Notes: generated by a model not told the origin, from the letters alone. A DNA stretch of 64,000 bases from Bacteriovorax sp. BAL6_X (GCF_000443995.1 NZ_AUMC01000003.1:62001-126000); one strand, 5' to 3'; positions 55,608 through 64,000 are shown, numbered from the stretch's first letter. Translations and numbers: made by a program.

Positions 55608-56680
55608 TGAAGATACCCTTGTTTCGTCCATATTCAAGTCTTGATTTAGAAGCACTGCTTAAGCGTGTTATAGATAGTGGTGAGTGGACAGGTGGTGTAG
55701 AGGTTGAAGAAGTTGAAAATCTATTAATTTCTACGTTCAATTTTCCAAATTTTATTTGCACTAGTAGTGCCACGTCGGCTTTTGAAATCATATTGGATAT
55801 GTATTTCTCTGATGTGCAGGCAACAATTGTAGTACCTACAAATACTTTTGCAACAACAGCAGAAGTTCCAAGGAGACTAGGTCATAATATTATTTTTTGT
55901 GATGTTGATTCGTTCACTGGAATGATTGACGTAACATCTTTCAAAAAGATTTTAGAAAATCACAACGTGGATTGTGTAGTGCCGGTCTCTATTGGAGGAC
56001 ATCTTTACGATAGAGATGCACTAAAAAAATTAAAAACTGAGTATGGTTTCAGAATTGTTGAAGACTTTGCTCAGCTCGTTTATCTGGGATGCTATGATTT
56101 AGAGATAGATGCTGCATTTTTCAGTTTTTATCCAAACAAGATTCTTTCCTCTCCTGATGGCGGTGGACTAGTTGTAACTGAAACTTCTTTAGTGAATCAG
56201 GCAAGAAAGCGTCGTTTACATGGTATTTGTCGTAAATCTAGAGGGGAGTACGATATTGAGTTTCTCGGACGTAAAGCGAATATGACAAATATTGATGCTG
56301 TCTTTTTAAAGGATCAATTATCATCGTTATCAGAAAAAATTAGTAATCGTTTGGCCATTTACCAATCATATACTCAATTGCTTGAAGAAATACCTGAAGT
56401 TGATTTTTTAGCACTTGATAATAATATAATTCCTTCACTTTTTATAATTCATGCTAAGAATCGTAATGAATTGAAGTATTTTTTAGAAGAGAATAATGTT
56501 CAAACATCGATTCACTTCAAACCACTTCACTTACATTCGTATTGGAATCATGAAAAGTCAGTGTTTTCAGGTGCTGAGAAATATTACTCATCTACACTTT
56601 CTCTTCCTTTTTTCGAAGCACTTACTAAAGATGAGTTAAATTATATTATATCTGTTATAAAAAAGTTCTACTCTATCTAA
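55607..56680 (+). CDS. DegT/DnrJ/EryC1/StrS-type aminotransferase
   Basis: PLP-dependent sugar aminotransferase family, 357 aa. It has FRPYSSLD at the N-terminus, CTSSATSAFEIIL, PTNTFATTAEVPRRLG, EDFAQ, and the Schiff-base Lys in FYPNKILSSPDGGG near 178. Such enzymes make amino-sugar nucleotides for surface polysaccharides and antibiotics. It ends the plus-strand block and overlaps the convergent deacetylase by 8 nt. Confidence 0.9.
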   Translation: MKIPLFRPYSSLDLEALLKRVIDSGEWTGGVEVEEVENLLISTFNFPNFICTSSATSAFEIILDMYFSDVQATIVVPTNTFATTAEVPRRLGHNIIFCDVDSFTGMIDVTSFKKILENHNVDCVVPVSIGGHLYDRDALKKLKTEYGFRIVEDFAQLVYLGCYDLEIDAAFFSFYPNKILSSPDGGGLVVTETSLVNQARKRRLHGICRKSRGEYDIEFLGRKANMTNIDAVFLKDQLSSLSEKISNRLAIYQSYTQLLEEIPEVDFLALDNNIIPSLFIIHAKNRNELKYFLEENNVQTSIHFKPLHLHSYWNHEKSVFSGAEKYYSSTLSLPFFEALTKDELNYIISVIKKFYSI

Positions 56681-57335
56681 TGATTTTTTCAATATAAAAT
56701 GATTCTGCTAATTCTTTACCACATTTTGTCCCTTCAGACTTTGCAATGATCTCTAAATTTTCGATTGAACGAGGATGAGGAAAAGGATGTAGTTCACTCT
56801 CATAAGCACACATTGCTTGAACCTTTGCCTTTAAGTCTTCCTTAGTAATCGAATTAAAATAATTTTTTCTTGCTTGCATAAGTTGTGAAGACTGATATTC
56901 AATACTTGAAGGTATATCAAAAGTGTAGACTTCTGTTGTTGTATTACTCGGAGTTGATCTGAAGGCCGTGAGGACAGCTTTATTTGTGATTTGATGGTCA
57001 ATATTTAAATCATTGTATGAATGAGTGTATACTATATTGGGATTATAATCTTTTTTTACTTTTTCAATTTCTTGGATGATTTCGATAAGTGGGTAGCTAT
57101 CGAGTCTATTATCTTTTAACGATAGTTTTTTGTGATTTTGTACCCCAAGTATATTGAGAGCTTTTAGGTATTCTTGATGACGGTTTTGAATATCTTTACC
57201 TTGGGCCGAAGTACTATCAGTGAGGACTAGTACATATACATCATCATTGTTTCTAATATGTTTATGTATCGTTGCACCACAACCCAATACTTCATCGTCA
57301 GCATGAGCAACAATTACTAAGATTTTTTCATTCAT
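56673..57335 (-). CDS. PIG-L/LmbE-type N-acetylglucosamine deacetylase
   Basis: Zn-dependent de-N-acetylase of 220 aa. Metal site AHADDEVLGCG (residues 10-20) and HSYNDLNIDHQ near 105. These enzymes remove acetyl groups from amino sugars or pseudo-sugars. It is last in a four-gene minus-strand operon, with an ATGA-type overlap with the gene upstream. Confidence 0.9.
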   Translation of the reverse strand: MNEKILVIVAHADDEVLGCGATIHKHIRNNDDVYVLVLTDSTSAQGKDIQNRHQEYLKALNILGVQNHKKLSLKDNRLDSYPLIEIIQEIEKVKKDYNPNIVYTHSYNDLNIDHQITNKAVLTAFRSTPSNTTTEVYTFDIPSSIEYQSSQLMQARKNYFNSITKEDLKAKVQAMCAYESELHPFPHPRSIENLEIIAKSEGTKCGKELAESFYIEKIIR

Positions 57336-58243
57336 GGTGCCACCTTTTCAAAACTCCAATAGTCATCACACTCACATAGCTTAAATGGGCAGACTATTGA
57401 ACTTGTTTTGAAGTCACAAGTTAGTATATGTTTCTTCGTACTCTTACAAGCGTATGAAACTTGTGCGTCATAGTGAATAATAAAGGCCCTAATATCACAC
57501 TTCCAACCTTCTAGTTGATTGTAGCCATTATTTAAAAATTCAGATTTTGAAATATGCTTTTGTGTCTTGGCCGTTTTAATCAAAGTCGTTTCTTTATTTT
57601 CTAATTTAGCTACTTTCTCTTCGCAGATCTTGATAAAAGCTTCAATCTCTTCTTGATAGCTTTCATATGAAACAGAATGACTCGTTTCTTTATGTAGTCT
57701 TATACAATTTAAGGTATGTTTATTTTCTTGAGCAAGTTTATATAGATTTTCGAATGTATGTTTATATTTTTCAAACTCTTCTAATTTATTAGTGAAAAGA
57801 AATGCCGTATCCATCTGATATTTATTGGATAGGAGATCAATTTTTTCGATAAAACCTTTGTTTGGGTATTCTGGATGAAAACTTGCTGTGATCTTTATTT
57901 TTTCACTCACTGGAAGTTTAAGCCAAAAGCTCTCTGGTTTAACAAAGTTTGTGACAATTCTTATTTCTTTCAAGTTTTGAATTGTTTCTAACTCTTCAAT
58001 TATACTAATAAAATTTGGATGGAGACTTGGTTCTCCACCGATTAGATTAATGATGAAGTCTTCTTCAATGGCCTTAAGCTTCTTTAAAACAATCTTACTT
58101 AAGGTTGTGTACTCGGTGTTACTGTTAAATGGTCTATAGTAACAGTAGCTGCAGTCAAATTGACAATGAGATACCATTTCCCAATTTATATTGAGCGGGG
58201 AGCCTTCTCCAATTGCAATAATCTCTTCATTTTCATATTGCAT
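57332..58243 (-). CDS. Radical SAM protein 8
   Basis: A 303-aa protein with CQFDCSYC (C27, C31, C34) and LIGGEPSLHP. The C-terminus has WKCDIRAF, YACKS, ILTCDF and VCPFKLCECDDYW, again a Cys-rich auxiliary region. It overlaps both neighbours by a few nt in the minus-strand operon with the two deacetylases and the epimerase. Confidence 0.88.
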   Translation of the reverse strand: MQYENEEIIAIGEGSPLNINWEMVSHCQFDCSYCYYRPFNSNTEYTTLSKIVLKKLKAIEEDFIINLIGGEPSLHPNFISIIEELETIQNLKEIRIVTNFVKPESFWLKLPVSEKIKITASFHPEYPNKGFIEKIDLLSNKYQMDTAFLFTNKLEEFEKYKHTFENLYKLAQENKHTLNCIRLHKETSHSVSYESYQEEIEAFIKICEEKVAKLENKETTLIKTAKTQKHISKSEFLNNGYNQLEGWKCDIRAFIIHYDAQVSYACKSTKKHILTCDFKTSSIVCPFKLCECDDYWSFEKVAP

Positions 58244-58802
58244 TACTAAGGTCCTCTATTGCGATACGTTCTTGGCCAAAGAAGTTCTCAATCCCTCGTT
58301 GCTTTAATATCTCTTTATATAATGGTGCTTCGTAATTATAGGGGAAACAAAAGTCTTTAATTTCTATGCCTTGAGTGTTGAATTCATTTAGCATTTTATC
58401 TGTATCTTCTTTAAGATGATTATGAAGTTTTTTTAAAGCTAGGGTACCTCTTAAATCTTTATGTTGATGTGAATGTCCACCAATATAACAATTCTTAGTT
58501 GATGCTATTTCTTTGATTTGACTCCATTTCATATAATTAGCTGTATTGCCCGTCTTAAAGAAGCTCTCGTGAGCTTTAGAACATGAGGTTGTAATCTCGT
58601 TTTGCTCTTCTTGCTCTGGAGAAACTATATTAGTGGAAATAAAAAAGATCTTTGGTGTATCAAATTTTAAAAAATGATTTAAGTACTTATATTGTGAATA
58701 CAGTCCGTCATCAAAGGTGATGATATAATTTGATAAGTCTAGCTCTAGCATCCATTCGTATACTTCATGAATCATCAATATAGGCTTGTTATTCTTATTC
58801 AT
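58233..58802 (-). CDS. NodB-type polysaccharide deacetylase-like protein
   Basis: A 189-aa protein started at ATG 58802, coupled to the upstream epimerase stop. YIITFDDGLYSQY and IGGHSHQHKDL give the Asp-His-His metal site of the NodB domain, and DFCFPYNYEAPLYKEIL fits the later motif. It is shorter than usual for the domain and lacks a signal peptide, so it likely acts in the cytoplasm on a sugar intermediate. Confidence 0.8.
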   Translation of the reverse strand: MNKNNKPILMIHEVYEWMLELDLSNYIITFDDGLYSQYKYLNHFLKFDTPKIFFISTNIVSPEQEEQNEITTSCSKAHESFFKTGNTANYMKWSQIKEIASTKNCYIGGHSHQHKDLRGTLALKKLHNHLKEDTDKMLNEFNTQGIEIKDFCFPYNYEAPLYKEILKQRGIENFFGQERIAIEDLSNAI

Positions 58803-59763
58803 AACTCTTTGCGATATCCTCAATAATTGCTTTAAGTTTAACTTGTGGACGATAGAATTGTTTTAATTTTTCGATACTTGGTGATCTCTTTAAAATATCT
58901 TTTGAATTAGCACTATATTCGTCATTAAAAGCAATTTTTTCAATTTCTACATCTAGCTTCAATGTATCTTTAATAAGATGAGCAAGCTCTTCTATCGTGA
59001 CTCGGTTTTGATCATTTCCGATATTAATTGTTTGATTAGTGAACTTATCTTGCTCTATCAAATATTTTAATGATCCGATTAAATCACTGATATGGCAAAA
59101 CGATCTAGTTTGAGTGCCATCTCCGTAAATTGTTATTTTACCTGTCTTTATCGCATCACGAATCATTTTTGGTATAACCATGCCATATTTAGAAGACTGC
59201 CTTGGCCCTGTTACATTAAATAACCTAAGAGTAATATGTGGAATTTCGTAACTCTTAAGTAGAAACTCTGTCATTAGCTTATTGCAGGCATAACCCCATC
59301 TCAAGATATCAGGAGGACCAATTTGAAGACTTTGATCTTCGACGCAATTTTCCTGATTACCATAGACTTCAGAACTTGAAGCGAATATTGTTTTTGTTTT
59401 ATATTTAGCGAGAAGGGGTAGGAGATCATGATTGATCTTGTTTTCATTAATAATAGCTTCTCTAGGAGATTGATCGATTTTTTTTACGCCAACTGCTGCA
59501 GCAAAGTGGCAAAAAATTGTGGTGTCATTTAGTTCGGTATTAAGCCAATCCAAATCTACTTTACTTAACTTGGCCAAGTCCATATTTCTGTATGTTATTT
59601 CACCACAAATATCTTTCAAATCGTCTATTGAGACGACATTTGTTGATAGATTGTCGATAATAGTGATGGCGTATTCTTGAAAGAAATTCTTGGCGATTTC
59701 GCTTCCAAGGAAGCCAAGTCCGCCGCTCACTAACATTTTAGGTCTGGTCATAAATTCAGCCAC
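58795..59763 (-). CDS. NAD-dependent sugar epimerase/dehydratase
   Basis: Extended short-chain dehydrogenase of 322 aa. NAD motif SGGLGFLGSEIA (residues 13-24), FHFAAAVG-like segment CHFAAAVGVKK, catalytic SSSEVYG and YACNK (Y-x3-K) near 157, and RLFNVTGPRQSSKYG. These fit nucleotide-sugar 4-epimerases or dehydratases. It is first in the minus-strand operon; the start is GTG 59763 or ATG 59751. Confidence 0.9.
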   Translation of the reverse strand: MAEFMTRPKMLVSGGLGFLGSEIAKNFFQEYAITIIDNLSTNVVSIDDLKDICGEITYRNMDLAKLSKVDLDWLNTELNDTTIFCHFAAAVGVKKIDQSPREAIINENKINHDLLPLLAKYKTKTIFASSSEVYGNQENCVEDQSLQIGPPDILRWGYACNKLMTEFLLKSYEIPHITLRLFNVTGPRQSSKYGMVIPKMIRDAIKTGKITIYGDGTQTRSFCHISDLIGSLKYLIEQDKFTNQTINIGNDQNRVTIEELAHLIKDTLKLDVEIEKIAFNDEYSANSKDILKRSPSIEKLKQFYRPQVKLKAIIEDIAKSYE

Positions 59764-59868
59764 TTGCAGTAATTTTATCTATTGGTAAAATTATTTAGTT
59801 AATAATAATGCATCAAATTTTAATTACACTTATAATTATAACATATTGCATGTTAATGAGGTGTCTCA

Positions 59869-61464
59869 ATGAAGAAGAAAAATAACACAAATCAATTTGG
59901 TTTCACTCTTGCCGAGGTAATGGTTGCGGCCGGTCTAATTGGAGTACTATCTATGGCGGTTGTGAATATGATTGGTAATATCAATCGTACTTCTAAAAGG
60001 GCATCACAAGTTTTCAATATCCAACAAGAGATTCAAAGAATCTCAGGTATTTTGGCAGATGAGGATTCTTGTTTTAAAACTTTCAATGGGCGATCTTTTG
60101 GCTCTACTGCAAATGGTTCCTCTTTAACCTTTAATGAAATTCGTCGCTCAACTGGGCCAAACCCAGGAGATTTCGATACCATTTACACTCTTGATCAAGA
60201 GCTTGGTGGTACAGATGGAATTGTTCATATCGAAGCGATGTCTGCAACAACAACTTCAAACCCTGGACCTGTTTATTTAGAGAACGGTGTTAATGCAACA
60301 AAAGTAGATGCTAGTGTTAGAGTTACGTTCCAAAAGGGTCGAGCAGGCGCTGATATTGATATTGTAAAGAAAAGTTCTGTTGGTATGACAGATGTATCAA
60401 GAGATTTTCCACTAAGCTTTGTAATTAACGCAGCAACAGGTGCGGTACTTTCTTGTTATGGAAGTGCAAGTCAATACACAGATGCTGTTTGTGATGCACT
60501 TGGTGGTGAAATTGACTCAAACGGAGAATGTGTCCAAGTTACATTAAAGTCTCGTTCCGCAGGAACTCCTGAAGCGCAAGTACCATTAGACTACTCAGCA
60601 CAAGTAGGGAGTGCTACCGCAGCTCAAATCAGTCCTAATAATATCGCAAATGCTCCATTGAAAATTCATAATGGCGGTGCTAGTTCAATATTAATAGATG
60701 ATGATACTATACAAGCAGCTAATAGTGTATCAACTGACCCTAGTACAATGACATTTCCTACCTTAAATATTAACCCTTATGGAACTACTACTATAGGTGG
60801 TCCAGATGGGTCTGGCGATGTCCACAGTTCCCTCACAGAATATCCGCCGTTAAAGATAAAAAGAGAATCAAGAGCATTCTTATCGCTTGATGATAATTCT
60901 CTTCAAGCAGCTTATAAAAATGCTGCTCCTTCAAATGCTGTAGTATCGAGAGATTTAAACCTAAATCCTAGGGGTTCAAATGTCTTAGTTGGACGTACTG
61001 GTGGTACAACGAATCTTAAAATCTATGGTAACGTTATAATGGGAGACGATTCAGGTGCTACTGCAACTCGTGTTCTTGAAATGTATGATGGCTCTTACAT
61101 TAACTTTCGATCGGATGAAAATCTAAAACATAATATTCATGAACTTGAAAAAGTACTTGAGAAATTTAGCGAAATTAGAGGTGTAGAATTCGTTTGGAAT
61201 TCGAATAATCGACGCGATATAGGTTATATTGCTCAAGAAATTGAAAAGGTTTTCCCTGAGATTGTTTCAACAGACGCGAAAGGATTAAAAAGTGTTCAAT
61301 ATACTAAAATGCCTGCAGTAAATACAGCAGCTATTAAGGAACTTAAGCGTGAGAATGACGAGCTGAAGTTTAGAGTTAATCTTCTTATGAAGGCCCTTTG
61401 TAATGGAGAGGATGCTTATAAGTATGAAGAGGTTTGCTCAATTCCTGTTGCACCTTTAGAATAG
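59869..61464 (+). CDS. Prepilin fused to S74 autoprocessing chaperone domain
   Basis: A 531-aa protein with ribosome binding site GAGGTG. Residues 1-35 form a type IV prepilin leader: cleavage before F in GFTLAEVMVAAGLIG, with Glu at +5. A fibre-like region follows, with two copies of a ~55-aa unit (from LKIHNGGASS near 260 and LKIKRESRAF near 325) that each end in LNxNPxG. Residues 414-531 are the endosialidase-type intramolecular chaperone (SDENLKHNIHEL, IGYIAQEIEKVFPEIV), with the Ser/Lys signature for self-cleavage, and a final coiled coil. This joins a pilus assembly signal to a phage-fibre trimerisation module. Confidence 0.88.
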   Translation: MKKKNNTNQFGFTLAEVMVAAGLIGVLSMAVVNMIGNINRTSKRASQVFNIQQEIQRISGILADEDSCFKTFNGRSFGSTANGSSLTFNEIRRSTGPNPGDFDTIYTLDQELGGTDGIVHIEAMSATTTSNPGPVYLENGVNATKVDASVRVTFQKGRAGADIDIVKKSSVGMTDVSRDFPLSFVINAATGAVLSCYGSASQYTDAVCDALGGEIDSNGECVQVTLKSRSAGTPEAQVPLDYSAQVGSATAAQISPNNIANAPLKIHNGGASSILIDDDTIQAANSVSTDPSTMTFPTLNINPYGTTTIGGPDGSGDVHSSLTEYPPLKIKRESRAFLSLDDNSLQAAYKNAAPSNAVVSRDLNLNPRGSNVLVGRTGGTTNLKIYGNVIMGDDSGATATRVLEMYDGSYINFRSDENLKHNIHELEKVLEKFSEIRGVEFVWNSNNRRDIGYIAQEIEKVFPEIVSTDAKGLKSVQYTKMPAVNTAAIKELKRENDELKFRVNLLMKALCNGEDAYKYEEVCSIPVAPLE

Positions 61465-61468
61465 TGAA

Positions 61469-62662
61469 ATGAAAGATACAACTCTTGCCATTATTGGCGT
61501 CGGATATGTGGGAATCAACTTAGCAGTTAGATTCCCACAATTTTTTAAAACATTTGCCTTTGACATTGATAAAGAGAAGATCAACGCCTTAAATAGAGGT
61601 GTTGATATATCTAATCAGTTTCCTGCTGATGTATTATCAAGTTCTGGATGTATATTCACATCAAATGTAGATGCTCTTCAAGAAGCAAATTACTACTTAA
61701 TTACTGTTCCTACGCCCCTTGATAGTAATAATGCCCCAGATCAAAGCCTTGTTGATCAAGCTGTAATTGGCCTTAAGGACTACCTTTGTTCTGGCGATAC
61801 TGTTGTTATAGAGTCTACAGTCATGCCTGGAACAACAAATTACTTTAAAAACATATTAGGTAGAGATGATATATTTTTCGCATTCTCCCCAGAGCGTATC
61901 AGTCCAAACGATGGATATATTCAATTTGAAGATATTGTGAAAGTTGTCTCTTGTGAATCACAAGAAAAGTTAAATGACTTAGTATTAATCTATAGCAAAA
62001 TATTTAGGCTAGTTGAGTCGAGTCAAGATCTAGAGGCCTGTGAGTTTGCTAAGCTTTTAGAAAATACTTCTAGAGATATTAATATTGCTATGATGAATGA
62101 GTTTTATCAAGGAGCTTTAGAAAAAGGTATTAATTTTCAAGAATCCCTTAGACTTGCCAGGAGTAAGTGGAATTTTCCAGAAGTTGATAAGGGCCTTGTG
62201 GGCGGTCATTGTATTAGTGTTGATCCGTACTATTTATCAGCTTATTTAGGTCTCTCGGAAGATTCAATTATCTTAAAATCTCGAAAAGTTAACGACTCAA
62301 TGGTTATCTCTTTAGAGGAGAGGATACTAGCTATGAGTAAAATTGGTGATAGAGTTTTATTACTTGGGAAAACGTATAAAAAAAACTGTAATGATACCCG
62401 AGATTCAAGAGCACTTGAGCTATATGAAAAGCTAAAGCTTCGTATTGATCGAGTTATCGATTCTTTTGATCCATATATCGATAAATCAATTCAAATACTA
62501 GATTACAAAAATTTTGATTTGATTGTTACTCTCGTTGCTCATGATGAATTTATGCTAGAAAAAGGAATGTGGAGTAAGCTTCTTAATCCAAATGGAGCAA
62601 TCTTTGACTTCGCTCAAGTCATACCGAAAGAGCTAGAGGGGCAATTTAAAATATATTACTAA
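61469..62662 (+). CDS. Nucleotide-sugar dehydrogenase (UDP-GlcNAc/ManNAc or UDP-Glc 6-dehydrogenase type)
   Basis: A 397-aa NAD-dependent enzyme oxidising a 6-hydroxyl to a carboxylate. N-terminal IGVGYVGINLA, TVPTPLD, ESTVMPGTT, SPERISP, the catalytic Cys in VGGHCISVDPYY near 247, and LLGKTYKKNCNDTRDSRAL in the C-terminal domain. Motifs fit the WbpA/TviB group that makes uronic acids for capsule or O-antigen. It follows the pilin fusion by 4 nt and overlaps the convergent radical SAM gene. Confidence 0.92.
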   Translation: MKDTTLAIIGVGYVGINLAVRFPQFFKTFAFDIDKEKINALNRGVDISNQFPADVLSSSGCIFTSNVDALQEANYYLITVPTPLDSNNAPDQSLVDQAVIGLKDYLCSGDTVVIESTVMPGTTNYFKNILGRDDIFFAFSPERISPNDGYIQFEDIVKVVSCESQEKLNDLVLIYSKIFRLVESSQDLEACEFAKLLENTSRDINIAMMNEFYQGALEKGINFQESLRLARSKWNFPEVDKGLVGGHCISVDPYYLSAYLGLSEDSIILKSRKVNDSMVISLEERILAMSKIGDRVLLLGKTYKKNCNDTRDSRALELYEKLKLRIDRVIDSFDPYIDKSIQILDYKNFDLIVTLVAHDEFMLEKGMWSKLLNPNGAIFDFAQVIPKELEGQFKIYY

Positions 62663-63261
62663 ATTAAGTTACAATCACAGTGATAACGGAAAAGCGTTTC
62701 AAAGCTATCTTCACTAATTCTGTGTTTATTTCTCATAAAGAGTTTAAAGGCGTCACCGCGGTTCAGGGTTTGACCGTGTTTTGAATTACATGAGAGCTTA
62801 AATGAAAGGTGAGAATATTTATCTAAGAAATCGTCTACTAGGTGATGATTATCGTTTGTTACAATAATTACATAAGTAAATTGTTCTTCATCCATATTTG
62901 GATACTCGATTTCTTGATCAAGATTCTCAACACAGTGATACAAAACCTCATCAACATATTTAAGATACTTTTCTCCATATCTTTTGATGAAGAGACCGTT
63001 TGTGAAAACATCAATTGTGCAATTTAGTTTAACAAGATGTTGAAAAACTTTTTCCATCGTTACGGGATCTATTAGGCCTGGCTCACCACCACTTAGGCTA
63101 ACTTGTGCTCCTTCTGTGACAGAATAGACTTTTCCCAAAAGCATTTCTTTGCTGATAGGAGAAGTTTTGTTTCGTGTATGAGTATCAATAATACAATACG
63201 AACAATCCCAATTGCAGTTATATGTAGTTATTATGGTGAACTCATCACGTTTTGCCGTCAT
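62659..63261 (-). CDS. Radical SAM protein 9, minimal length
   Basis: A 200-aa protein with CNWDCSYC (C16, C20, C23) and VSLSGGEPGL. This is short for the family: the barrel seems truncated after about five strands, with only YHCDCNLI at the C-terminus. It could be a QueE-like minimal enzyme, or partner-dependent. It closes the island. Confidence 0.82.
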   Translation of the reverse strand: MTAKRDEFTIITTYNCNWDCSYCIIDTHTRNKTSPISKEMLLGKVYSVTEGAQVSLSGGEPGLIDPVTMEKVFQHLVKLNCTIDVFTNGLFIKRYGEKYLKYVDEVLYHCVENLDQEIEYPNMDEEQFTYVIIVTNDNHHLVDDFLDKYSHLSFKLSCNSKHGQTLNRGDAFKLFMRNKHRISEDSFETLFRYHCDCNLI

Positions 63262-63336
63262 TTGTTAATTGTAACACGGTACAAAATTGTAAAAAAGCAT
63301 TATTTTCTCTAAAGATTTTAGCTACTTAATAGAGTC

Positions 63337-63364
63337 TTGTAAGCGGTAATATTACTGCTAAAAT
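63337..63364 (+). promoter_or_regulatory. Promoter with embedded palindrome
   Basis: TTGTAA (63337-63342) and TAAAAT (63359-63364) flank a 16-nt spacer that is itself a near-perfect palindrome (GCGGTAATATTACTGC, one mismatched pair). A repressor bound there would block RNA polymerase. Confidence 0.5.
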
Positions 63365-63385
63365 AGATATATCAAGGATGATTAA

Positions 63386-64000
63386 ATGACGAAAAAAGCA
63401 AAAGAAGTGAAGCTTGAAGTAAGGCTTTCAAACCTAAAAGATATTGATGGAATCCATGAGTTAGTTGCTCGATCTTATACTGGCTTTCCTGATGATTACA
63501 CTAAGGGAATGATTCGTGGGCAGATTACAAATTATCCAGATGGAAATTTTGTTGCAACTTTAAACGGAAAAATTGTTGGATACTCTGCAAGTATACTTTT
63601 GTCAGAAAAGAAAGTTTTTAAAAAGCATACATGGGCAAGTATCACAGGACGAGGTTATGGTTCCACTCATGACGAGGATGGTGACTACCTCTATGGATAT
63701 GAGACTTGTGTTGATCCATCTATTCGTGGTCATCGTATTGGCCAGCGCTTATATAATGCTAGGAAAAGGCTTGTAAAATATGAGCGCTTGAAAGGAATTG
63801 TCTTTGTTGGTCGTATTCCAAGTTTACACCGCCGTATCAAACAAGTTGAAAGTGTTGAAGATTATATTGAAAAAGTAAAAGAGAAGAAGATAAGAGATAC
63901 GACTCTTGGTTTTCAATTAAGAAACGGTTTTGAAGTTTTAGGTGTTCTTGAAAAATATCTTCCTACTGATAAGGAATCGATGGGCTATGGTGTCCATTTG
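63386..64000 (+). CDS. GNAT-family acetyltransferase domain protein, cut by right edge
   Basis: 205 codons are visible from ATG 63386 (AAGGA upstream) to the window end without a stop. Features of a GNAT fold: VRLSNLKDIDGIHELV at the start, a central strand with GKIVGYSAS, and the acetyl-CoA loop VDPSIRGHRIGQRLYNARK. After the GNAT domain the frame continues past GFEVLGVLEKYLP. Proteins of this kind with a C-terminal carbon-nitrogen hydrolase domain are known, but that part would lie outside the window. Confidence 0.8.
   Translation, partial: MTKKAKEVKLEVRLSNLKDIDGIHELVARSYTGFPDDYTKGMIRGQITNYPDGNFVATLNGKIVGYSASILLSEKKVFKKHTWASITGRGYGSTHDEDGDYLYGYETCVDPSIRGHRIGQRLYNARKRLVKYERLKGIVFVGRIPSLHRRIKQVESVEDYIEKVKEKKIRDTTLGFQLRNGFEVLGVLEKYLPTDKESMGYGVHL

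Larger units (their letters stand above)
42273..63261. other. Accessory island with nine radical SAM genes
   Basis: Contains genes 42273 through 63261: nine radical SAM proteins, four carbohydrate-nucleotide enzymes (aminotransferase, epimerase, dehydrogenase, amidinotransferase-like), two deacetylases, three glycosyltransferase-like proteins and two fibre or surface proteins. Most genes overlap by 1-11 nt. No integrase, transposase or tRNA is seen at the borders. It is interpreted as a biosynthetic locus for a surface product. Confidence 0.7.

Noticed and set aside
42273-63261. Island as a prophage
   Set aside because: Fibre-like domains are present, but no capsid, terminase, integrase, lysis or replication genes are seen.

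Overview
The window is an AT-rich, gene-dense chromosomal segment of a Gram-negative bacterium. RNase Y next to ftsY and zapA, many lipoproteins and Sec-exported proteins, leucine dehydrogenase with a fused 2-oxoacid dehydrogenase E1, and a bacterial A-type RNase P RNA together suggest a Bdellovibrionota-like lineage (Bacteriovoracales/Halobacteriovorax type). This placement is inference from gene content; no 16S rRNA is present.

Positions 1-41100 are mostly housekeeping. They hold: an edge-truncated helical-repeat lipoprotein; rimO; a very large Ig-like lipoprotein; epmA; an ftsY / zapA / 5-FCL / rny block; dus; a NUDIX hydrolase; a CNNM/CorC transporter with a long structured-looking leader; a thioredoxin-reductase-like enzyme; an exported alpha/beta hydrolase that appears to start at ATT; a ferredoxin; leucine dehydrogenase; alkaline phosphatase; an outer-membrane barrel; a one-chain E1 alpha-beta; ung; a stand-alone ComEC competence-domain protein; nadC-nadB; a pentapeptide-repeat protein; an XRE regulator with an exported MIDAS protein; mutY; an oligopeptidase; rnpB; a TolC-like protein; aroC; and an aroB-aroA gene fusion.

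Positions 41100-63300 form an accessory island and are the most interesting part. It contains nine radical SAM proteins in about 20 kb, three of them a tandem family of close paralogues. Interleaved are a cysteine-rich protein ending in a regular (C-x-C-x3) array behind a very strong ribosome binding site, a small acidic helical protein, a tail-fibre-like protein, two paralogous glycosyltransferase-like proteins, a GT-A-type glycosyltransferase, a glycine-amidinotransferase-like enzyme, a DegT-type aminotransferase, a PIG-L deacetylase, a NodB-type deacetylase, a sugar-nucleotide epimerase and a nucleotide-sugar dehydrogenase. A prepilin fused to an S74 (endosialidase-type) autoprocessing chaperone lies inside the island. 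Nearly all genes in the two main blocks overlap by 1-11 nt, so they are probably co-expressed. My working hypothesis is a biosynthetic and display system for an unusual surface glycoconjugate or modified peptide/fibre. The product cannot be read from sequence alone.

The right edge carries the start of a GNAT-domain protein with a palindrome inside its promoter. No tRNA, insertion sequence or CRISPR array was seen. No gene-free stretch exceeds about 300 bases apart from the rnpB region, which the RNA gene fills.
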